A stretch of DNA of 64,000 nucleotides from Flavobacterium agri (GCF_013401995.1 NZ_JACBJI010000002.1:62001-126000); one strand, 5' to 3'. Counted from the stretch's first letter, positions 1-8,541 are shown. Numbers and translations: made by a program. Notes: generated from the letters alone by a model not told the origin.

Positions 1-63
1 GATGACCTGTTGGCCAAAAGCCGTTGAAGTGATCGCCAATGCAATGAAAACCAGCTTTTTCAT
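1..63 (-). CDS. 5' end of an exported protein (cut by window edge)
   Basis: Only the first 21 codons are inside the window. They read as a signal peptide: MKKL, then a hydrophobic stretch, ending TAFGQQ, which fits signal peptidase I cleavage before Q. The start ATG (63-61) overlaps the TGA of the upstream gene by one base, so the two are probably co-transcribed. Because that upstream gene encodes an outer-membrane barrel, a second envelope protein is likely, but the family cannot be told from this fragment. Confidence 0.6.
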   Translation of the reverse strand, partial: MKKLVFIALAITSTAFGQQVI

Positions 64-704
64 CAGAAATAGAAAATTACGTTACCTGTTATGATACCCA
101 GATTTCCTTTTACGCTTTTCCCGAACGGACCTTCTGGCACAGAACCAAGAAAGTTGTTGAACCCGTACTGGTACATCACGTTTAGTCGCGCATGGCGCAC
201 ACCGGCCGTTAGACCGACAGCGCCTAAAATGTTGAATGTGCTCACTTCTTCAAGATCTTTTACGGTCGCAGTCGTGCCGTTGATCACATTGTTTTCGTAC
301 TCCGACGAATATTTAAGCTTGCCGTTGATCTGCAGAACCGGTCCGGCTTCGATGCTCAAATAGTTATAGACGATGTTGTAACTCGGCGTGAGCATGATCT
401 TCACGTTCTGCACTTTATAATCGACATCCTCGGCCTGAAATGTAGTCGGGCTCATTGTCGGAACGGAAAACTTGTTCTCGCTGAACTGCATGGCGTATAC
501 CATATCGAAATCATTGTAGAAGTTGCCGCGAACCGAAAGACCAACGTTCCAACCGGTTCCGGCTTTGGTGTCGAAATCGCTCGTGTTCAGATCGGTTTGG
601 TTGATTCCGCCAAACAGGCCGATCATGTTCGAATCCCGGTAGTTATACTGGGCCGAAACAGCAAAAGATGCCAACATTACAGCACCTAGAATGTACTTTT
701 TCAT
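63..704 (-). CDS. outer-membrane beta-barrel (porin-family) protein
   Basis: 213 residues. Signal peptide at about 1-19, ending VSAQ. The rest alternates polar and hydrophobic residues as in transmembrane beta-strands, with many Tyr/Phe/Gly, and ends in an aromatic residue (VIFYF), as expected for a BAM-inserted barrel. Size fits the small OmpW/PorT-like 'outer membrane beta-barrel' families common in Bacteroidota. No catalytic motif is seen and the cargo or function is unknown. It is followed by another exported protein overlapping by one base. Confidence 0.75.
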   Translation of the reverse strand: MKKYILGAVMLASFAVSAQYNYRDSNMIGLFGGINQTDLNTSDFDTKAGTGWNVGLSVRGNFYNDFDMVYAMQFSENKFSVPTMSPTTFQAEDVDYKVQNVKIMLTPSYNIVYNYLSIEAGPVLQINGKLKYSSEYENNVINGTTATVKDLEEVSTFNILGAVGLTAGVRHARLNVMYQYGFNNFLGSVPEGPFGKSVKGNLGIITGNVIFYF

Positions 705-722
705 ATCGTTTTATTGGAAAGA

Positions 723-730
723 CAAACCTA
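723..730 (-). promoter_or_regulatory. Bacteroidota -7 element for the porin gene
   Basis: Read on the minus strand this is TAGGTTTG, a full match to TAnnTTTG, about 20 bases upstream of the porin start. No well-spaced -33 TTG was found. Confidence 0.45.
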
Positions 731-775
731 AAGTATTTTTCGTAATTTAACCTGATAACAAACCATAATAACATC

Positions 776-1759
776 ATGAACATCCCGTCTATTGTATTCC
801 TAGTGCTGGCACTTTTTATTTTCCTGTCGTGCTTTTTCACGGTCAAGCAGCAAAGCGCCATTATCATCGAGCGTTTCGGACGTTTCCAAAGCGTGAGAAA
901 CTCGGGCCTTCAACTTAAAATCCCGATCATCGACAGGATTGCAGGCCGCGTAAACCTTAAGATCCAACAACTTGACGTGGTCATCGAGACCAAGACGAAA
1001 GACAACGTGTTCGTCAAGATCAAGGTTTCTGTCCAATTTAAAGTAATCCAGGAAAAAGTGTACGATGCGTTCTATAAACTCGAATATCCGCACGATCAGA
1101 TTACCGCTTATGTGTTCGATGTGGTGCGTGCCGAAGTTCCGAAACTGATCCTCGACGACGTCTTCGAGCGCAAGGACGATATCGCGATCGCCGTAAAACG
1201 CGAGCTTAACGAAGCGATGACGACTTACGGGTACGACATCATCAACACGTTGGTTACCGATATCGATCCGGACATTCAAGTGAAAAATGCCATGAACCGA
1301 ATCAACGCGGCGGACCGTGAAAAAACGGCCACCGAGTTCGAAGCGGAATCGGCACGTATCCGAATCGTCGCCAAAGCAAAAGCGGAAGCAGAAAGCAAAC
1401 GTCTTCAAGGTCAAGGTATTGCCGACCAAAGACGCGAAATCGCGAGAGGTTTGGTTGAATCTGTAGAAGTTTTGAACAAGGTCGGAATCAATTCGCAAGA
1501 AGCCTCGGCTTTGATCGTCGTGACCCAACATTACGACACGTTGCAAGCCATCGGAGCCGATACGAATTCGAACTTGATATTGCTTCCGAATACGCCACAG
1601 GCCGCCAACGACATGCTCAACAACATGGTCGTTTCTTTCGCTGCTTCAAACCAGGTAGGAGAGGCGATGAAAAAACATCAGATAGAAACCAAAGGAAAAC
1701 CTTCGGTAGTTAGGAAAAATCGACCGGAAAGTCCTGAAAATCCAGACATTATCGTATAA
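776..1759 (+). CDS. SPFH/band 7 family membrane protein
   Basis: 327 residues. One N-terminal membrane segment (about 4-22) is followed by a band 7/SPFH domain (about 25-190) with the stomatin/paraslipin signature QQSAIIIERFGRF, then an Ala/Glu/Lys-rich coiled coil (about 185-230). A short charged tail follows. Such proteins oligomerise on the inner membrane and organise proteases or microdomains. It stands alone, divergent from the porin gene and convergent with the DUF6327-like gene across a shared terminator. The family is sure; the partner is not visible. Confidence 0.88.
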   Translation: MNIPSIVFLVLALFIFLSCFFTVKQQSAIIIERFGRFQSVRNSGLQLKIPIIDRIAGRVNLKIQQLDVVIETKTKDNVFVKIKVSVQFKVIQEKVYDAFYKLEYPHDQITAYVFDVVRAEVPKLILDDVFERKDDIAIAVKRELNEAMTTYGYDIINTLVTDIDPDIQVKNAMNRINAADREKTATEFEAESARIRIVAKAKAEAESKRLQGQGIADQRREIARGLVESVEVLNKVGINSQEASALIVVTQHYDTLQAIGADTNSNLILLPNTPQAANDMLNNMVVSFAASNQVGEAMKKHQIETKGKPSVVRKNRPESPENPDIIV

Positions 1760-1763
1760 AAAG

Positions 1764-1788
1764 AAAGAGGCTTTCGGGCCTCTTTTTT
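1764..1788. terminator. bidirectional intrinsic terminator
   Basis: An 8-bp perfect stem (1764-1771 with 1778-1785, AAAGAGGC/GCCTCTTT) with loop TTTCGG is flanked by A- and T-runs. It lies between two convergent genes and can end transcription both ways. The right arm reaches the stop region of the minus-strand gene. Confidence 0.85.
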
Positions 1789-2026
1789 ATTTGAATATCT
1801 TCTTGAGAACGAAGTTGATGAGCATGCCTTTCAATGGTCCGGCCAATCCGCTTACCATATCGATGGCAACATCTGGAATGCCACCGAACATTTTTTTGGG
1901 ATCGAGATTGTCCTTTGTATTGTCGAACGTTTGAAGCAACCGCTGATAATACAATTCCTTTTCAACCTTGAGTATTTCTAGGTCTTGCTCGATTTGTGCA
2001 TACGATGAATAGCGCTTTTTTTCCAT
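1787..2026 (-). CDS. small DUF6327-like protein
   Basis: 79 residues from the ATG at 2026. A longer reading frame exists upstream, but it overlaps the preceding gene and the conserved-looking part starts at MEKKRYSSY. The N-terminal half is a charged helix (EQDLEILKVEKELYYQRL); the C-terminal half carries a hydrophobic Gly-containing helix ending in KKIFK. It resembles what I recall as DUF6327 in flavobacteria, usually next to YtxH and holin-like genes, as here. It begins one base after the stop of the holin-like gene. Function unknown. Confidence 0.7.
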   Translation of the reverse strand: MEKKRYSSYAQIEQDLEILKVEKELYYQRLLQTFDNTKDNLDPKKMFGGIPDVAIDMVSGLAGPLKGMLINFVLKKIFK

Positions 2027-2027
2027 A

Positions 2028-2378
2028 TCACTCGTTGAAAAAGAATTCTGAGAATTTCTCCAAAATCGGGCCTTCGACGATTTTGTCTTTGATGTTGTAG
2101 ACGATGACACTTAGGATAATATAAAATCCACCGACGATCAAAAAACCGTAAGCCAAATTGTCGAGCGCATATCCGATGGCTATTGCCGCCGCAACCGAAA
2201 GGAAAACCAATACCAAAGTCAGGAAAATCGCGATCAGCAACAGCTTGAGCAGCATCGTAGTCGACTTCATCGCGACCTTGAAAAACCAAAGTTTATAGTA
2301 CGCTATGTTACTATCTATAAATCCTTTGACGTTTTCTTTTAAGTCTTCTGCGTTTTCCTTTAGATCTTCGAGAGCCAT
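2028..2378 (-). CDS. phage-holin-like (Phage_holin_3_6) membrane protein
   Basis: 116 residues. An amphipathic N-terminus (about 1-25, rich in Lys/Glu) is followed by two long hydrophobic segments (about 43-72 and 78-97) separated by a short Ala/Gly turn, then a charged tail. This is the topology of the holin-like/YqjE proteins that sit with YtxH proteins and are not lytic. It starts one base after the YtxH stop and ends one base before the DUF6327-like start, so the three form one operon, probably envelope-stress related (inference). Confidence 0.75.
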   Translation of the reverse strand: MALEDLKENAEDLKENVKGFIDSNIAYYKLWFFKVAMKSTTMLLKLLLIAIFLTLVLVFLSVAAAIAIGYALDNLAYGFLIVGGFYIILSVIVYNIKDKIVEGPILEKFSEFFFNE

Positions 2379-2379
2379 A

Positions 2380-2706
2380 TCAACTGCGCATTTTGGCCGC
2401 GGCCGCTTTCAAATCTGCCAGTTTCTTTTCGAGACTGTCGATGATTTCGTTCGATTTTTCGTCGGCATTTTCAGCAACATCTTCAAATGCGGATTTGATA
2501 TCCGCTTCAGAAGTTTCGAGTTTCGATTTCAGGCTAGAGGAGAGGTCATCGAATTTTTTCTTGAGCTCGTCCTTTTTTTCGTCGAAACCGTCTTTGAGTT
2601 TTTTTCGTGTTTTGGAACCTTCATCGGGAGCGAACAAAATTCCGAGTCCGGCTCCGATGGCGACACCTACCAAAAGTGCAACTGCCGCTTTAGATGAATT
2701 TGACAT
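2380..2706 (-). CDS. YtxH domain-containing protein
   Basis: 108 residues. The N-terminus has the YtxH signature: a glycine-rich membrane helix (GVAIGAGLGILFAPDEGSKT, residues about 14-33) followed by a long charged coiled coil to the end. YtxH proteins are often induced by general stress. First gene of the three-gene cassette reading leftward. Confidence 0.85.
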   Translation of the reverse strand: MSNSSKAAVALLVGVAIGAGLGILFAPDEGSKTRKKLKDGFDEKKDELKKKFDDLSSSLKSKLETSEADIKSAFEDVAENADEKSNEIIDSLEKKLADLKAAAAKMRS

Positions 2707-3005
2707 GTCGTTTGATTTTCGATTTGCTTAAAGGTAGCCATTTTTTAACATTTGGTCGTTAAGGCGTCGTTAAAACGAGCTAACTGAAGCAAAAATCGAA
2801 ATAAGGCGATTTGCGGGAAAATATTTCCAAAAACGTCGGAACGGGTTGGTTGTTTTTTAAAATGCGACAGATTCAAAATATGGAAGTCGATTTTTTAAGT
2901 TATTATCGATTAGAATTTTATTTATGATTGATATTTTAAATAATAGAAAAAGCCGACTCAAACAAGTCGGCTTCTATTTGTGAAATCTATTATTATCAGA
3001 TTCTA
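2707..3005. other. AT-rich intergenic region, no gene seen
   Basis: 299 bases between glnS and the YtxH gene, both on the minus strand. It holds the glnS terminator (2950-2973) and must hold the promoter of the YtxH cassette, but I find no convincing TAnnTTTG. The open frames here are tiny (about 15 codons) and unsupported. Confidence 0.6.
2942..2973 (-). terminator. intrinsic terminator of glnS
   Basis: A perfect 9-bp stem, AAGCCGACT (2950-2958) with AGTCGGCTT (2965-2973), loop CAAACA. On the minus strand it is followed by TTTTCTATTA, a T-rich tract, about 30 bases past the glnS stop. Confidence 0.88.
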
Positions 3006-5099
3006 TTAAAATTCAGAAAGTAATTGTAAAACTCTTTCGTTTTTTTCGGATGATTTCAACTTCGAAATTTCGTCGGCAAAAATCGATACGACTTCAGATT
3101 TGTTTTTGAGATGATGCAAAATTTCCTCACGCACAAATGGCGATTCGCTTTTAAGTGACATGCCGTAAAATTTCTCGACGATTTCTTCTTCGATGGCCGA
3201 AAGTTGGATTTTGTCGGAATATTTCAAAAGCCAGTTCGCGAATAGGAGCGAACTCTTGTTGTTCGTCACATTTTTACGGAACGAATTTTGGATCAGGCTG
3301 AAATTCTCGAGCGACTTGATGTTTTCGGAAATGGATTTTTCGATGTTCGCACGTTCCTCATCGGTATTCGCCTTGAAAAATCGGTTGATTTCCTTGAGCG
3401 AATTATTGACGGCATTCTCTTCTTTTTTACCCTTTTCTTCCCAAGCGTCCTTAAGTCCGACGGTCTTGTTGAAAACCAGTTTATCAGACGTAGAATCCTT
3501 ATCTACAGTGAAATAACCGATGCGCTGAAACTGGAATTTATCTTCAACTTTCGCAGTTGCCAAACTTGGTTCGACATAACCTGTCACTACTTTCAACGAC
3601 TCAGGATTCACGAATTCAAGGAAATCTTTCCCTTTGTGCGTGTCAGGAGATTCGTCTGTGAAAAGGCGGTCGTACAAACGGACTTCAGCCTCCAAAGCAT
3701 GAGCGGCGCTAACCCAATGAAGTGTTCCGGAAACCTTGCGTTGGCTGGCCTCGGTTCCGCTTCCGGACAACGACTCGACGTCGTAAGTCGCATGGATTTC
3801 GGTGATATTTCCGTTGGAATCCTTGACCACTTTTTCACCTTTTATGATGTAAGCGTTCTTCAAACGGACTTCTCTGTCAATCGAAAGTCGGAAGAATTTT
3901 GGCGGTGCGTCTTCCATAAAATCTTCACGTTCAATCCATAATTCCTTTGAAAATGGGACTTTACGGAAACCGGCGTTTTCATCTTCCTGGTTATTTTCGG
4001 CTTCAAGCCATTCTTCTTTTCCCTCGGGATAATTCGTGATGACCAATTTCACCGGATCGATGACTCCCATGACGCGAGGCGCAATCTTGTTCAAATCTTC
4101 ACGAATCGCAGCTTCAAGCCTTGAAACATCGATAAGATTATCCCTTTTTGCTATCCCGGTATCGTTCGCAAAATTACGAAGTGAAGCAGGAGTGAAGCCA
4201 CGTCTGCGAAGACCTGAAATCGTCGACATACGCGGATCGTCCCAACCCGAAACGAAATTCTGGTTGACCAATTGCAGCAATTTCCTCTTACTTACAACCG
4301 TGTGGCTTAGGTTTCTACGAGCGAATTCGCGTTGTTTCGGACGCAGTTTCTTATCGTCGAAAATCTGATCCAAAAACCAATCGTACAATTCGCGGTGCGG
4401 CAAAAATTCGAGCGTACAAAGCGAATGTGAAATCTGTTCAAGGTAATCGGATTCGCCGTGCGCCCAATCGTACATCGGGTAAATGCACCAATCATCTCCC
4501 GTCCTGTGGTGATGCTTATGCATAATCCTGTACATCAAAGGATCGCGCATCAACATATTGGTCGAAGCCATGTCTATTTTGGCGCGGACGATATGCGTTC
4601 CGTCTGGAAACTCTCCTTTTTTCATGCGTTCGAACAAGTCGAGATTTTCCTCAACCGAACGATTTCTATACGGAGAATCGGTTCCAGGCTGCGTCGGCGT
4701 ACCTTTCTGGACCGCAATTTCTTCTGAAGACTGGCTGTCTACATACGCTTTTCCTTTCTTGATAAGCTCGATTGTCCAATCGTATAATTGCTGGAAATAA
4801 TCGGATGCGTAACGTTCATCGGCCCATTTGTAACCGAGCCATTCGATGTCGCGTTTGATCGCGTCTACATATTCCTGTTCTTCTTTTTCGGGATTCGTAT
4901 CGTCGAAACGCAAATTCACGGGCGCGTTGTAGGATTCGCCAAGACCGAAGTTCAAAGCGATCGAACTCGCGTGCCCGATGTGTAGATATCCGTTCGGTTC
5001 AGGCGGAAAACGGAAGCGCAAACCACTGTGCGGCATGCCGTTCTTCAAATCTTCTTCTATGATCTGCTCAATAAAATTGAGGGATTTTTCTTCTGACAT
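3006..5099 (-). CDS. glnS: glutamine--tRNA ligase with C-terminal extension
   Basis: 697 residues. Class I synthetase that charges tRNA-Gln. The Rossmann catalytic domain has PPEPNGYLHIGHAS (HIGH at 40-43) and the KMSKS-equivalent VVSKRKL (about 269-275). The anticodon-binding beta-barrels occupy about 345-560. Canonical GlnRS is about 550 residues. The last 130 or so form a charged, helical extension, in the position of the YqeY-like domain appended to some bacterial GlnRS; I cannot see clear YqeY motifs. Its promoter carries TAACTTTG; a strong terminator follows. Divergent from folB. Confidence 0.96.
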   Translation of the reverse strand: MSEEKSLNFIEQIIEEDLKNGMPHSGLRFRFPPEPNGYLHIGHASSIALNFGLGESYNAPVNLRFDDTNPEKEEQEYVDAIKRDIEWLGYKWADERYASDYFQQLYDWTIELIKKGKAYVDSQSSEEIAVQKGTPTQPGTDSPYRNRSVEENLDLFERMKKGEFPDGTHIVRAKIDMASTNMLMRDPLMYRIMHKHHHRTGDDWCIYPMYDWAHGESDYLEQISHSLCTLEFLPHRELYDWFLDQIFDDKKLRPKQREFARRNLSHTVVSKRKLLQLVNQNFVSGWDDPRMSTISGLRRRGFTPASLRNFANDTGIAKRDNLIDVSRLEAAIREDLNKIAPRVMGVIDPVKLVITNYPEGKEEWLEAENNQEDENAGFRKVPFSKELWIEREDFMEDAPPKFFRLSIDREVRLKNAYIIKGEKVVKDSNGNITEIHATYDVESLSGSGTEASQRKVSGTLHWVSAAHALEAEVRLYDRLFTDESPDTHKGKDFLEFVNPESLKVVTGYVEPSLATAKVEDKFQFQRIGYFTVDKDSTSDKLVFNKTVGLKDAWEEKGKKEENAVNNSLKEINRFFKANTDEERANIEKSISENIKSLENFSLIQNSFRKNVTNNKSSLLFANWLLKYSDKIQLSAIEEEIVEKFYGMSLKSESPFVREEILHHLKNKSEVVSIFADEISKLKSSEKNERVLQLLSEF

Positions 5100-5118
5100 A
5101 ATTCTGTATGGAAAGCTG

Positions 5119-5126
5119 CAAAGTTA
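5119..5126 (-). promoter_or_regulatory. -7 element for glnS
   Basis: Minus-strand reading TAACTTTG matches TAnnTTTG and lies 20 bases upstream of the glnS ATG. No matching -33 TTG at normal spacing. Confidence 0.5.
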
Positions 5127-5194
5127 ACCGTAATTTTGGATGAAATATCATTTTATAACATCACCGATGTTATTTAATAAACCGTAAAAAACAC

Positions 5195-5554
5195 ATGGGA
5201 ATCATCAAACTCAAAAACATACGTACCTTTTCGTACCACGGCTGTTTGCCCGAAGAAACCAAAATCGGCTCTGAATACACCGTAGACCTCGAAATCAAGA
5301 CCGATTTGCGCAAGGCCGCAGAAAGCGACCATCTCAAAGACACGGTAGATTATGTGCTTTTGAACCGCATCGTTGTAGAGGAAATGCACATCGCTTCCAA
5401 ACTTTTGGAACACGTCGCGCACCGCATCATCGTCCGTGTTTTTGGTGAAATCCCTGAAGTTTCAAGGATTTTGATCTCGGTTTCCAAAATCAATCCGCCG
5501 ATCGGTGGCGATGTCGAAGCCGTGACGATCGTGATGGAAGAATACAGAAGCTGA
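5195..5554 (+). CDS. folB: dihydroneopterin aldolase
   Basis: 119 residues, the normal size. Converts 7,8-dihydroneopterin to 6-hydroxymethyl-dihydropterin and glycolaldehyde in folate synthesis, as a cytosolic octamer. Family features are all visible: YHGCLPEE with the pterin-binding Glu near 20-21, Tyr53 in DTVDYVLL, and catalytic Lys98 in SVSKINPP. The stop overlaps the start of the HD-domain gene by one base, so the two form an operon. Confidence 0.95.
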   Translation: MGIIKLKNIRTFSYHGCLPEETKIGSEYTVDLEIKTDLRKAAESDHLKDTVDYVLLNRIVVEEMHIASKLLEHVAHRIIVRVFGEIPEVSRILISVSKINPPIGGDVEAVTIVMEEYRS

Positions 5555-6165
5555 TGCTGCGCGAGACATTTTTCGTCCTCACGAAACCATTTTGTTCCGA
5601 AGAAAAACAGACGGAATTGTGGTCTGAAATCGAGAAATCGCATTCGAAAAAAGGACGTTTTTACCACGATTTGTCACATCTCGAGCATCTGTTGAAAACC
5701 TTGTCCGAAATCAAAAGTAAAATCTCGGATTGGGAAACGACGTTGTTTTGTCTTTTCTACCACGACATCGTCTACAAAGCCACAGGCAAAACCAATGAGG
5801 AAAACAGTGCTGATCTCGCAGCAAAACGTCTTTCCGAAATTAAGTACCCAATCGAGAAAATCGAGCAATGCCATGCGATGATTCTCGCTACGAAAGCGCA
5901 TAATTTCTGCTCCGACTCTGATATAAATCTCTTTACTGACGCGGATTTGTCGATTTTAGGAAGTGATTGGGAAACCTACTTCACTTACGCCAAAAACGTG
6001 AGAAAAGAATACAAAATCTATCCGGATTTCATGTACAATCCCGGACGCAAAAAAGTACTCCAACACTTTTTAGGAATGCCAAGAATGTTTAAAACGGATT
6101 GGTTTTTTGAAAGGTTTGAAGAGCAGGCGAGGAGCAATCTTAAACGGGAATCTGACCTTTTGTAA
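5554..6165 (+). CDS. HD-superfamily metal-dependent phosphohydrolase-like protein
   Basis: 203 residues. Predicted HD-domain hydrolase of the type sometimes mislabelled 'NMDA receptor subunit-like'. Metal-ligand motifs are YHDLSHLEHLL (about 37-47) and FYHDIVY with the H70-D71 pair, then NEENSADLA and TDADLSILG further on. Substrate unknown. Starts on the folB stop (one-base overlap) and its 3' end overlaps the convergent PhyH gene by 26 bases. Confidence 0.8.
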   Translation: MLRETFFVLTKPFCSEEKQTELWSEIEKSHSKKGRFYHDLSHLEHLLKTLSEIKSKISDWETTLFCLFYHDIVYKATGKTNEENSADLAAKRLSEIKYPIEKIEQCHAMILATKAHNFCSDSDINLFTDADLSILGSDWETYFTYAKNVRKEYKIYPDFMYNPGRKKVLQHFLGMPRMFKTDWFFERFEEQARSNLKRESDLL

Positions 6166-6877
6166 ACTCCATTTTTTCGCTCCATTGCAAACCGTTCGGA
6201 AGCTCTTGTTTCCCGAATTCTATATGGATCACGCGGCGTTTGTTGTCGTTTGTCGTTCTGTCGGACGCGTGTAAAAGTAGCGGTCGCATAATCATGATGC
6301 CGCCTTTTTTGACTTCGCAAATCGTTTCTTTCTCAAGATTCCAATCTATGGTTTCCGCACGATAAATTCCTTTGCAATGCGAGTTTTCTATAACTTTTAA
6401 TGCTCCGTTTTCAAAGGTCGTATCATCGAGATGGATTCGGATTGTAAAATTATCTTCAAGGATTTCGATTGGCGGCTGAACGGCGAATTGGTTTTGTTTT
6501 ACCGTCCACGGACCAAAACCTTGCGTATCGATTTTTTCTTTGACAGAAATCGTCAAATCCTGATGATATGCCACAAACCAGTTCGATTGTTCGGGTTTGT
6601 CGAAGTAGATCGATTTGGTTACGAAATAGCCGTTTCCGAAGATGTTTTCGATTAATATCAACATCTTTTGGGTAAAGATGGAAGTTGCAACTTCGGGGAT
6701 TTCTTTTAAGAATTGTCGGATGGCGAAAAGTCCTGCGGAGCGTCTGAATGTAAGTTTCGCATCATCGGCGGAAGCTATTTTCAACAATATCTCATCTGAT
6801 TCAATTTCAGAAAAAACATCGTTTATTATCGTAATTCCGTTGGAAAAAATCTCGTGCCTGAAACGTTCGAAATCCAT
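6140..6877 (-). CDS. phytanoyl-CoA dioxygenase (PhyH) family protein
   Basis: 245 residues from ATG 6877; an in-frame start further upstream would run into the tRNA-Cys gene, so I chose MDFERF. Fe(II)/2-oxoglutarate oxygenase: the HxD pair lies in AYHQDLT (about 105-107) and the distal His in LLHASD (about 205), with a downstream Arg-Arg in NDNKRRVIHIEF for 2-oxoglutarate. The substrate is unknown; PhyH enzymes hydroxylate small metabolites and lipids. It lies downstream of tRNA-Cys, separated by a terminator, and overlaps the convergent HD gene. Confidence 0.85.
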   Translation of the reverse strand: MDFERFRHEIFSNGITIINDVFSEIESDEILLKIASADDAKLTFRRSAGLFAIRQFLKEIPEVATSIFTQKMLILIENIFGNGYFVTKSIYFDKPEQSNWFVAYHQDLTISVKEKIDTQGFGPWTVKQNQFAVQPPIEILEDNFTIRIHLDDTTFENGALKVIENSHCKGIYRAETIDWNLEKETICEVKKGGIMIMRPLLLHASDRTTNDNKRRVIHIEFGKQELPNGLQWSEKMEFTKGQIPV

Positions 6878-6919
6878 AAAATTGAAGTTCCTATAAAAGT
6901 ACGAAACCTCATAAAAACA

Positions 6920-6950
6920 AAAACCTCCGAAGCAAAACTTCAGAGGTTTT
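6920..6950 (-). terminator. terminator downstream of tRNA-Cys
   Basis: Inverted repeat AAAACCTC-c-GAAG / CTTC-a-GAGGTTTT around loop CAAAA, nearly perfect over 13 bp, followed on the minus strand by a T-rich run. It begins two bases after the tRNA 3' end. Confidence 0.8.
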
Positions 6951-6952
6951 AG

Positions 6953-7023
6953 AGGCATCGAGCGGATTCGAACCGCTGTACGAGCTTTTGCAGAGCCCTG
7001 CCTAGCCACTCGGCCACGACGCC
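6953..7023 (-). tRNA. tRNA-Cys (anticodon GCA)
   Basis: 71-base cloverleaf on the minus strand. Acceptor GGCGTCG pairs with CGATGCC (one G-T pair). The D arm is GCC/GGC, the anticodon stem GGGCT/AGCTC with loop CTGCAAA gives anticodon GCA, and the T arm AGCGG/CCGCT has loop TTCGAAT. The discriminator is U73, as expected for Cys. CCA is not encoded. Confidence 0.96.
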
Positions 7024-7040
7024 ATTTGTAATCAGGTCGG

Positions 7041-7048
7041 CAAATGTA
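7041..7048 (-). promoter_or_regulatory. -7 element for tRNA-Cys
   Basis: Minus-strand TACATTTG, a full TAnnTTTG match, ends 17 bases upstream of the mature tRNA 5' end. Confidence 0.55.
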
Positions 7049-7099
7049 ACCAAATCTTTTAAAGTTTGAAAGTTTCGGTTTAAAAAATGCCGAATAAGC

Positions 7100-7786
7100 T
7101 TATTCGTTGCGATGTTCTAGCTTTTCCAAGGCTTTGTCGACCATTTTGCGCTCTTTCGGAAACAATCCTTGCACCAATAAGAATACGCCCGAAATGATCA
7201 AAACGACACTGATCGCTTTCTTGATCATCAAGATGTTGTGCGGGTTCAGATAACGTCTCAACTGCTTGGCCAGCAAAATCTTGAAGATGTCGACGATGAA
7301 ATAACTCAGGATGACCGAAGCGAAAAACGTAAGCATCCTGGAAGGTTGCAATTGCAATTGAGGACCGATCGTGATGATGATCGCCAACCAAAATCCCAAC
7401 ACGCCGATATTGATGAAATTCAGGAAAAAACCTTTTACCGCAAGCGTGAAATAATTGTTTTTTGCAAGTTCTGCCGGATCTTCGGGGTCGATATTCTTTT
7501 TGGGTTTCTTGTGTTTTATCAAACTGATGATGCCATACGTGAGCATGACCAACCCTCCGAAAATGAAAAGTGCCGGATCGTCCTTGATGGCATTGAGAAG
7601 CCTGTAGCTCGAAAAATACGCGATTAGGATAAATACGATATCGGCTATGATAACCCCTACATCGAACGACAACGCAGCGCGGAATCCTTTAACGACGCTG
7701 GTTTCAAGAAGCACGAAAAAAACCGGGCCTATCATGAAACTCAGGAAAAATCCAAGAGGAATGGCCGTTAAAATATCTTCAAACAT
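7100..7786 (-). CDS. LysE family translocator
   Basis: 228 residues with about six hydrophobic segments. The N-terminus (FLSFMIGPVFFVLLETSVVKG) carries the GPxFFxxxxxxxxxG pattern of LysE/RhtB amino-acid exporters, and a charged cytoplasmic loop (HKKPKKNIDPEDP) follows the third helix. Likely exports an amino acid or derivative through the inner membrane; the substrate cannot be told. It has its own -7 element and is transcribed alone. Confidence 0.88.
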   Translation of the reverse strand: MFEDILTAIPLGFFLSFMIGPVFFVLLETSVVKGFRAALSFDVGVIIADIVFILIAYFSSYRLLNAIKDDPALFIFGGLVMLTYGIISLIKHKKPKKNIDPEDPAELAKNNYFTLAVKGFFLNFINIGVLGFWLAIIITIGPQLQLQPSRMLTFFASVILSYFIVDIFKILLAKQLRRYLNPHNILMIKKAISVVLIISGVFLLVQGLFPKERKMVDKALEKLEHRNE

Positions 7787-7810
7787 GTATGGCTTATAAA
7801 TGCGTTAACA

Positions 7811-7818
7811 CAAATATA
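7811..7818 (-). promoter_or_regulatory. -7 element for the LysE gene
   Basis: Minus-strand TATATTTG, 24 bases upstream of the ATG. No -33 TTG at normal spacing. Confidence 0.5.
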
Positions 7819-7875
7819 ATCTGAAAATCCAAATTTGTTAATTTTTGGGTAATTTCTTGATGAGGTAATCCAAAA

Positions 7876-8541
7876 CTACTCCTCGGTAATCGTTCCGCCC
7901 AAAATCGATTTTTTGTCGGTTGTCTGCGGATTTCCGTGAATCGTGATTTCGCCACCGGCCTTGGTTCTTGCCTTTACGTATTTCGAAGCGTTGACTTCGG
8001 CTTCACCGCCTGCGTTGATGCTCACATCGGTTCTTTCGGTAATGAGGTTTTTGGCTTCGACGATGCCGCCGGTTCCGATCGATATTTCCTGATCGGACGC
8101 TTTACCTTCCAGACGGATCGTCGCTCCCGTCACCGATTTCACTTTCAAGATCTCTACGTCGAGCTCGAGTTTTATTTCGGCTCCTTCTTTTGCAGTAACG
8201 TCGAGTTTTGCAGAATTGACGGGCTTTCCGCTGCCGATGTACGCACCTTCGCTCGCATCGACGCTCTTGATTTCCTTGTAATAGATTTTGGCCTCGATTT
8301 CTTCGCCTTGCAACAGTTTCGTAGCCGGCATTCCCAATTTGAGCTCGCCGTTTTTATTGACTACGATGACTTCCTTGCTGCGTTTTCCGGTGATTTCGAC
8401 TTTGTTTACGTCCGATGGGACGAGTTCTGCCGAAATCCTATCGAACACTTTCACTTTGTCAAAATCGCCCGGGTCTTTAGTGACTTGGGAAAATCCAGAT
8501 TGAAAGGCTGCAAGCGTAAGGAATAAAACTATTTTTTTCAT
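7876..8541 (-). CDS. GIN-domain (DUF2807) secreted adhesin-like protein
   Basis: 221 residues. Signal peptide about 1-18 (ending SGFSQ), then the head GIN domain: short beta-strand repeats forming a right-handed beta-helix (DFDKVKVFDRISAELVPSD, SAKLDVTAKEGAEIKLEL, GGEAEVNASKYVKARTKAGG). Bacteroidota encode many copies; location is the periplasm or surface and function is unknown. The start codon overlaps the rnr stop by four bases (ATGA), so it is translated with RNase R, a common pairing whose reason is not known to me. Confidence 0.88.
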   Translation of the reverse strand: MKKIVLFLTLAAFQSGFSQVTKDPGDFDKVKVFDRISAELVPSDVNKVEITGKRSKEVIVVNKNGELKLGMPATKLLQGEEIEAKIYYKEIKSVDASEGAYIGSGKPVNSAKLDVTAKEGAEIKLELDVEILKVKSVTGATIRLEGKASDQEISIGTGGIVEAKNLITERTDVSINAGGEAEVNASKYVKARTKAGGEITIHGNPQTTDKKSILGGTITEE

